This document shows, piece after piece, positions 14,402-16,812 of a stretch of 16,812 bases of DNA (positions are counted from its first letter, which is position 1; each line of letters begins with the position of its first letter). The position numbers and the translations under genes were made by a program. The notes under the pieces were generated by a model. It saw nothing but the letters and a program-made list of their open reading frames with translations, was not told where the DNA came from and made no database searches. The stretch is from J005 sp964613235. Its GTDB lineage: Bacteria; Pseudomonadota; Zetaproteobacteria; Mariprofundales; Mariprofundaceae. Location: positions 1 through 16,812 of the forward strand of contig CAZTGM010000041.1 in NCBI GenBank assembly GCA_964613235.1, in the 5' to 3' direction.

Positions 14402-14711
14402 TCCTTTCAGCAGCAGGCTCGTGCCCGGGCTGGCTCTGGGCCTGCTGATCTGGCTTGTAACCCTTGCTCCGGCAAGGGCCGATGATGCGGATCGCGCACG
14501 CCTGTTGCATGACACAGACAGTATTCTGTCATTATCGGATATTCTGCAGCGTATCGATCACACACACCAACAGCGCATCCTCGACGTGGAGCTTGAGGAA
14601 GAGCATGGCAGAATCATGTATGAAATCGAACTCATGGATGAACAGCATCATATCCGGCATCTGGAAATCGATGCGCATACGGGGAAAGTACTTCGCCGTG
14701 GAGCACCATAA
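14355..14711 (+). CDS. PepSY-domain periplasmic protein
   Basis: The product is a secreted small protein of 118 aa. A hydrophobic leader (PGLALGLLIWLVTLAPARA, about 24-42) is followed by a helix (LSLSDILQRIDHTHQQ) and one PepSY domain (about 63-116) ending VELEEEHGRIMYEIELMD and the characteristic EIDAHTGKVLR. PepSY proteins of this type are often encoded beside QseBC/PmrAB-like two-component systems and may modulate the sensor's periplasmic loop; that role is inference. ATG 14355 is preferred: AAAAGG lies 8 nt upstream, but it forces a 47-bp overlap with dhc and an N-region of about 22 residues. GTG 14421 would remove the overlap but leave no basic N-region. The stop and the next ATG share one base (TAATG). 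Confidence 0.82.
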   Translation: MSMTFTFPALVPGRIDPFSSRLVPGLALGLLIWLVTLAPARADDADRARLLHDTDSILSLSDILQRIDHTHQQRILDVELEEEHGRIMYEIELMDEQHHIRHLEIDAHTGKVLRRGAP

Positions 14712-15400
14712 TGCGCCTGCTGCTGATCGAAGATCATGTTGAACTCTATCGGGAATTGCGCGAGCAACTGCAACAGGCCGGCTTTGCCGTGGACTGTGCC
14801 ACGGAGGGTACCGAAGGACAATTCATGGGTGAAAGCGAACCCTACGATATCATCATCCTTGATCTGGGCCTGCCGGATATCTCCGGGCTGGGTATTCTTA
14901 AGGCATGGCGCCGGCAGCACATAAAAACACCGGTACTTATTCTGACGGCCCGTGACGCCTGGCACGAAAAAGTCGATGGGTTTCGTGCCGGAGCCGATGA
15001 CTATCTGACCAAACCATTCCATTTTGAAGAACTGCGGGTGCGCCTCCATGCTCTGCTCAAACGCTCCGTCGGCATGGGCGGCAACGACATCGCCATTGGC
15101 CGGCTAAAACTGGACGAATTCAGCCAGAGTGCCCAGTGGTCTGCAGCAGATGGAACCCGTAATATTATCCTCACAGGCATCGAATTCCGCATACTCCGTT
15201 ATATGATGTTGCATCCCAAACATATCGTCTCGGCCAGCCAGCTTGTCGAACACGTCTATGATTTCAATGCAGAAAAGGAAAGCAATGTTATCGAGGTCTA
15301 TATCAGTCGCCTGCGGAAAAAGCTTGGCAAAAATATCATTTGTAACCGACGCGGACAGGGCTATTACCTGAACCTCGATGCGTTGCATGCCACACACTGA
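14711..15400 (+). CDS. OmpR-family response regulator (QseB/PmrA-like)
   Basis: This 229-residue regulator has an N-terminal receiver with the acidic pair Glu7-Asp8, phosphoacceptor Asp51 in IIILDLGLPDISGLG, Thr79 (LTARD) and Lys101 (LTKPF). The C-terminal winged-helix DNA-binding domain spans about 125-225. Its family features are ILTGIEFRILRYMMLHP, VSASQLVEHVYDF and the recognition region SNVIEVYISRLRKKLG followed by the wing NRRGQGYYL. It most resembles QseB, PmrA and PhoP among OmpR-type proteins. The ATG overlaps the PepSY stop by one base with GGAG 7 nt upstream, and its own stop overlaps the kinase ATG (TGATG). It may bind the TTCAG direct repeat at the operon promoter, making the operon autoregulated; this is inference. 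Confidence 0.93.
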   Translation: MRLLLIEDHVELYRELREQLQQAGFAVDCATEGTEGQFMGESEPYDIIILDLGLPDISGLGILKAWRRQHIKTPVLILTARDAWHEKVDGFRAGADDYLTKPFHFEELRVRLHALLKRSVGMGGNDIAIGRLKLDEFSQSAQWSAADGTRNIILTGIEFRILRYMMLHPKHIVSASQLVEHVYDFNAEKESNVIEVYISRLRKKLGKNIICNRRGQGYYLNLDALHATH

Positions 15401-16701
15401 TGTATTCCTTGCATCAGCGGCTGACCCTGAGTCTGGCTGCCAGCCTGGCATTGTTTTTTATTGCCCAGACCGCGCTGATCGGCCGCGAAGTGGAGTCGCT
15501 TAGCGAACAAAACCTTCTTTCCCGCCTGCATCATGATCAGGAGACGATTCTGGCAGCCTTAAGCTGGCAGCCGCCAGCACCTCCCAGCCTCAACACACAG
15601 CGCATACCCGAGATTTATAAACGGCCATTTTCCGGCCATTACTACCAGCTCGATTTCGGCACATCCACGCTATATTCGCGCTCTCTCTGGGATGAAACCC
15701 TACCTATTCTGCATGAAACCGTCGCACATGATATTCCCGGTCCCTCCGCCCAGCGCCTGCTGGTACTGACCCAAACGATATGGATGCATGGTCAGCCTGT
15801 ACACATTCAGACGGCTGAAGATATATCGCATATGGAAACGGTAACATCCCGTTTTCAGCGTCACTTATTGCTGTTTGCTGCCATTGCCGTGCTGCTGCTG
15901 TTGCTGTTGCAAAGCTGGCTGATCCGCAATGGCCTCAAACCGCTGCAACGCATTCGTCAACAGCTTCGCCAGCTGGAACAGGGGGAAATTGACCGCGTTA
16001 CGGTGCCGACACCGCGCGAAATCAAACCACTGGTTGAGGAAATCAATCGCCTGGTCCAGTTGATACGCAGTCGCATCAACCGTTCCCGTCATGCACTGGG
16101 GGATCTCGCCCATGCAGTCAAAACGCCACTGGCGGTCATGGGACAAATACTGCAACGACAACCGGTCAGTCAGGATAGCAAGCAATTATGCGAACAGCTG
16201 CAACAAATCGAACAACGTATTCAACGAGAGATGGCGCGTGCCCGGACCGCCGGCAGCTCACCAGGTGGCAACTGGTCGCAACCCGAACCGGATCTGCAGG
16301 ACATCATCATGATGTTACGTCATATCTTTCCCAGCATTCATATTCAGCTAAATATGCCTGCCGGAATGGTCATTGCTGCAGATCGGGAAGATATGCTCGA
16401 GATCCTTGGCAACCTGCTGGAAAATGCCTGCAAATGGGCCAATTCGACCGTGCTATGCCATATCGAAAAAGCAGCGAGCCACCTGAAAATTTGTGTACAG
16501 GATGATGGTCCAGGCGTTGCCGAAGATGGATACGACAAACTGCTCGAACGTGGTGCCCGACTGGATGAGTCGCGTCCGGGACACGGCCTTGGTCTGGCCA
16601 TTGTCCGCGAAATTGTCGATGCCTATCAGGGTTCCATCACCCTGGGACAATCCGAACAGCTGGGCGGTTTGAATGTTTCAATTCTGTTGCCCCAGCCATA
16701 A
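15400..16701 (+). CDS. Membrane sensor histidine kinase (PhoQ/QseC-like)
   Basis: This 433-residue inner-membrane kinase pairs with the regulator just upstream. TM1 is about 9-27 (TLSLAASLALFFIAQTAL). A periplasmic sensor of about 125 residues with many His residues and no cysteine follows. TM2 is about 155-174 (HLLLFAAIAVLLLLLLQSWL). A HAMP-like linker (NGLKPLQRIRQQLRQLEQGE) leads to the H-box GDLAHAVKTPLAVM with His238. The HATPase has the N-box GNLLENACKWA (Asn342), G1 DDGPGV and G2 GHGLGLAIVREI. The H-box wording (DLAHAVKTPL) resembles PhoQ (DLTHSLKTPL) more than classical EnvZ. It overlaps the regulator by TGATG and has no ribosome binding site of its own, so translation is coupled. The stimulus is unknown. 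The histidine-rich periplasmic loop and cytochrome context hint at a metal or redox cue. Confidence 0.92.
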   Translation: MYSLHQRLTLSLAASLALFFIAQTALIGREVESLSEQNLLSRLHHDQETILAALSWQPPAPPSLNTQRIPEIYKRPFSGHYYQLDFGTSTLYSRSLWDETLPILHETVAHDIPGPSAQRLLVLTQTIWMHGQPVHIQTAEDISHMETVTSRFQRHLLLFAAIAVLLLLLLQSWLIRNGLKPLQRIRQQLRQLEQGEIDRVTVPTPREIKPLVEEINRLVQLIRSRINRSRHALGDLAHAVKTPLAVMGQILQRQPVSQDSKQLCEQLQQIEQRIQREMARARTAGSSPGGNWSQPEPDLQDIIMMLRHIFPSIHIQLNMPAGMVIAADREDMLEILGNLLENACKWANSTVLCHIEKAASHLKICVQDDGPGVAEDGYDKLLERGARLDESRPGHGLGLAIVREIVDAYQGSITLGQSEQLGGLNVSILLPQP

Positions 16702-16731
16702 AAAAGTGGCGGCAGCCGAAGCTGCCGCCAC
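16700..16731 (-). terminator. Intrinsic terminator for the minus-strand gene at the right edge
   Basis: On the minus strand GTGGCGGCAGC and GCTGCCGCCAC form a perfect 11-bp GC-rich stem with a 4-nt loop, followed by six T (complement of the A-run 16700-16705). On the plus strand the hairpin has no U-tract, so it mainly serves the minus-strand gene, although it may also end the cytochrome operon. Confidence 0.75.
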
Positions 16732-16794
16732 ACACAGAAGCCCTGTCCGGAAGAGAGATAGGAGGATGCGACAGGACCCTGAACTCAGGGCTTA
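16732..16794 (-). other. Structured 3' untranslated region
   Basis: Between the minus-strand stop and its terminator, AAGCCCTG (16738-16745) can pair with CAGGGCTT (16786-16793). CCTGTC (16742-16747) can instead pair with GACAGG (16770-16775), and CCCTG/CAGGG (16777-16781, 16786-16790) can form a small local stem. These pairings compete with one another. I see no ORF. Confidence 0.35.
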
Positions 16795-16812
16795 TTAAAA
16801 ATGATATTTGGC
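16795..16812 (-). CDS. C-terminal end of a minus-strand gene, possibly an outer-membrane protein
   Basis: Reading leftward from the edge, the minus strand gives Ala-Lys-Tyr-His-Phe and then tandem stops TAA TAA (16797-16792). A terminal Phe with alternating Tyr is the usual C-terminal signature of outer-membrane beta-barrels recognised by BAM. A strong terminator lies 60 bp downstream in the same direction, which supports a real gene end. Only five codons are visible, so the family cannot be named. The coordinates include the first TAA. Confidence 0.45.
   Translation of the reverse strand, partial: AKYHF

Noticed and set aside
16761..16797. Ten-codon plus-strand ORF beside AGGAGG
   Set aside because: The ATG directly abuts the AGGAGG with no spacing, and the peptide is too short to support.
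1..16812. CRISPR array, tRNA, rRNA, prophage or insertion sequence with transposase
   Set aside because: I saw no regularly spaced repeats, no tRNA cloverleaf or rRNA-like stretch, and no integrase or transposase motif on either strand by eye.

Overview
The window looks like core chromosome of a Gram-negative proteobacterium. It is gene-dense and about 55% GC by eye, with short intergenic gaps and several stop/start overlaps. Cytochrome c maturation is System II (ResB/CcsA), and a periplasmic c-type cytochrome operon and a probable outer-membrane protein tail are present. I suspect a beta-, zeta- or similar proteobacterium with respiratory metabolism. I cannot fix the taxon from sequence alone, and the Zetaproteobacteria idea is only an impression.

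Left part (1-3122, + strand except one gene). It opens with the STAS end of a SulP-type transporter, then convergent phnA/yjdM. Next come purD (TTG start) and purE, tightly coupled to a divergent tsaC/YrdC-family gene that has no ordinary start codon. The interval 3123-3485 has no convincing gene. It holds a short element of about 250 bp bounded by a 15-bp perfect inverted repeat, with a third degenerate copy of the repeat just before resB.

Middle part (3486-8621, + strand). resB-ccsA (cytochrome c maturation) ends at a strong hairpin. galU follows with its own sigma70-like promoter, then tsaB (t6A synthesis) and a low-molecular-weight tyrosine phosphatase that shares ATGA with tsaB. On the minus strand, dusB-ntrB-ntrC (8609-12028) form an overlapping nitrogen-control operon that converges on and overlaps the phosphatase gene by 13 bp. 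engB (GTPase YihA/YsxC) is divergent from dusB, and a 10-bp hairpin sits right against its start.

Right part (12848-16701, + strand). This is the most interesting block. It is a six-gene, start/stop-coupled operon: cytochrome b561, a DUF1924/SHP-type oxygen- or NO-binding cytochrome c, a dihaem cytochrome c (DHC family), a PepSY-domain periplasmic protein, an OmpR-family response regulator and its membrane histidine kinase. Inferred electron flow is quinol -> b561 -> DHC -> SHP -> ligand (O2, NO or an oxidised nitrogen species). Expression is probably controlled by the two-component pair encoded downstream, possibly through a TTCAG-N6-TTCAG direct repeat in the promoter. The window ends with a minus-strand terminator and the last five codons of a minus-strand gene ending ...KYHF, which is compatible with an outer-membrane beta-barrel.
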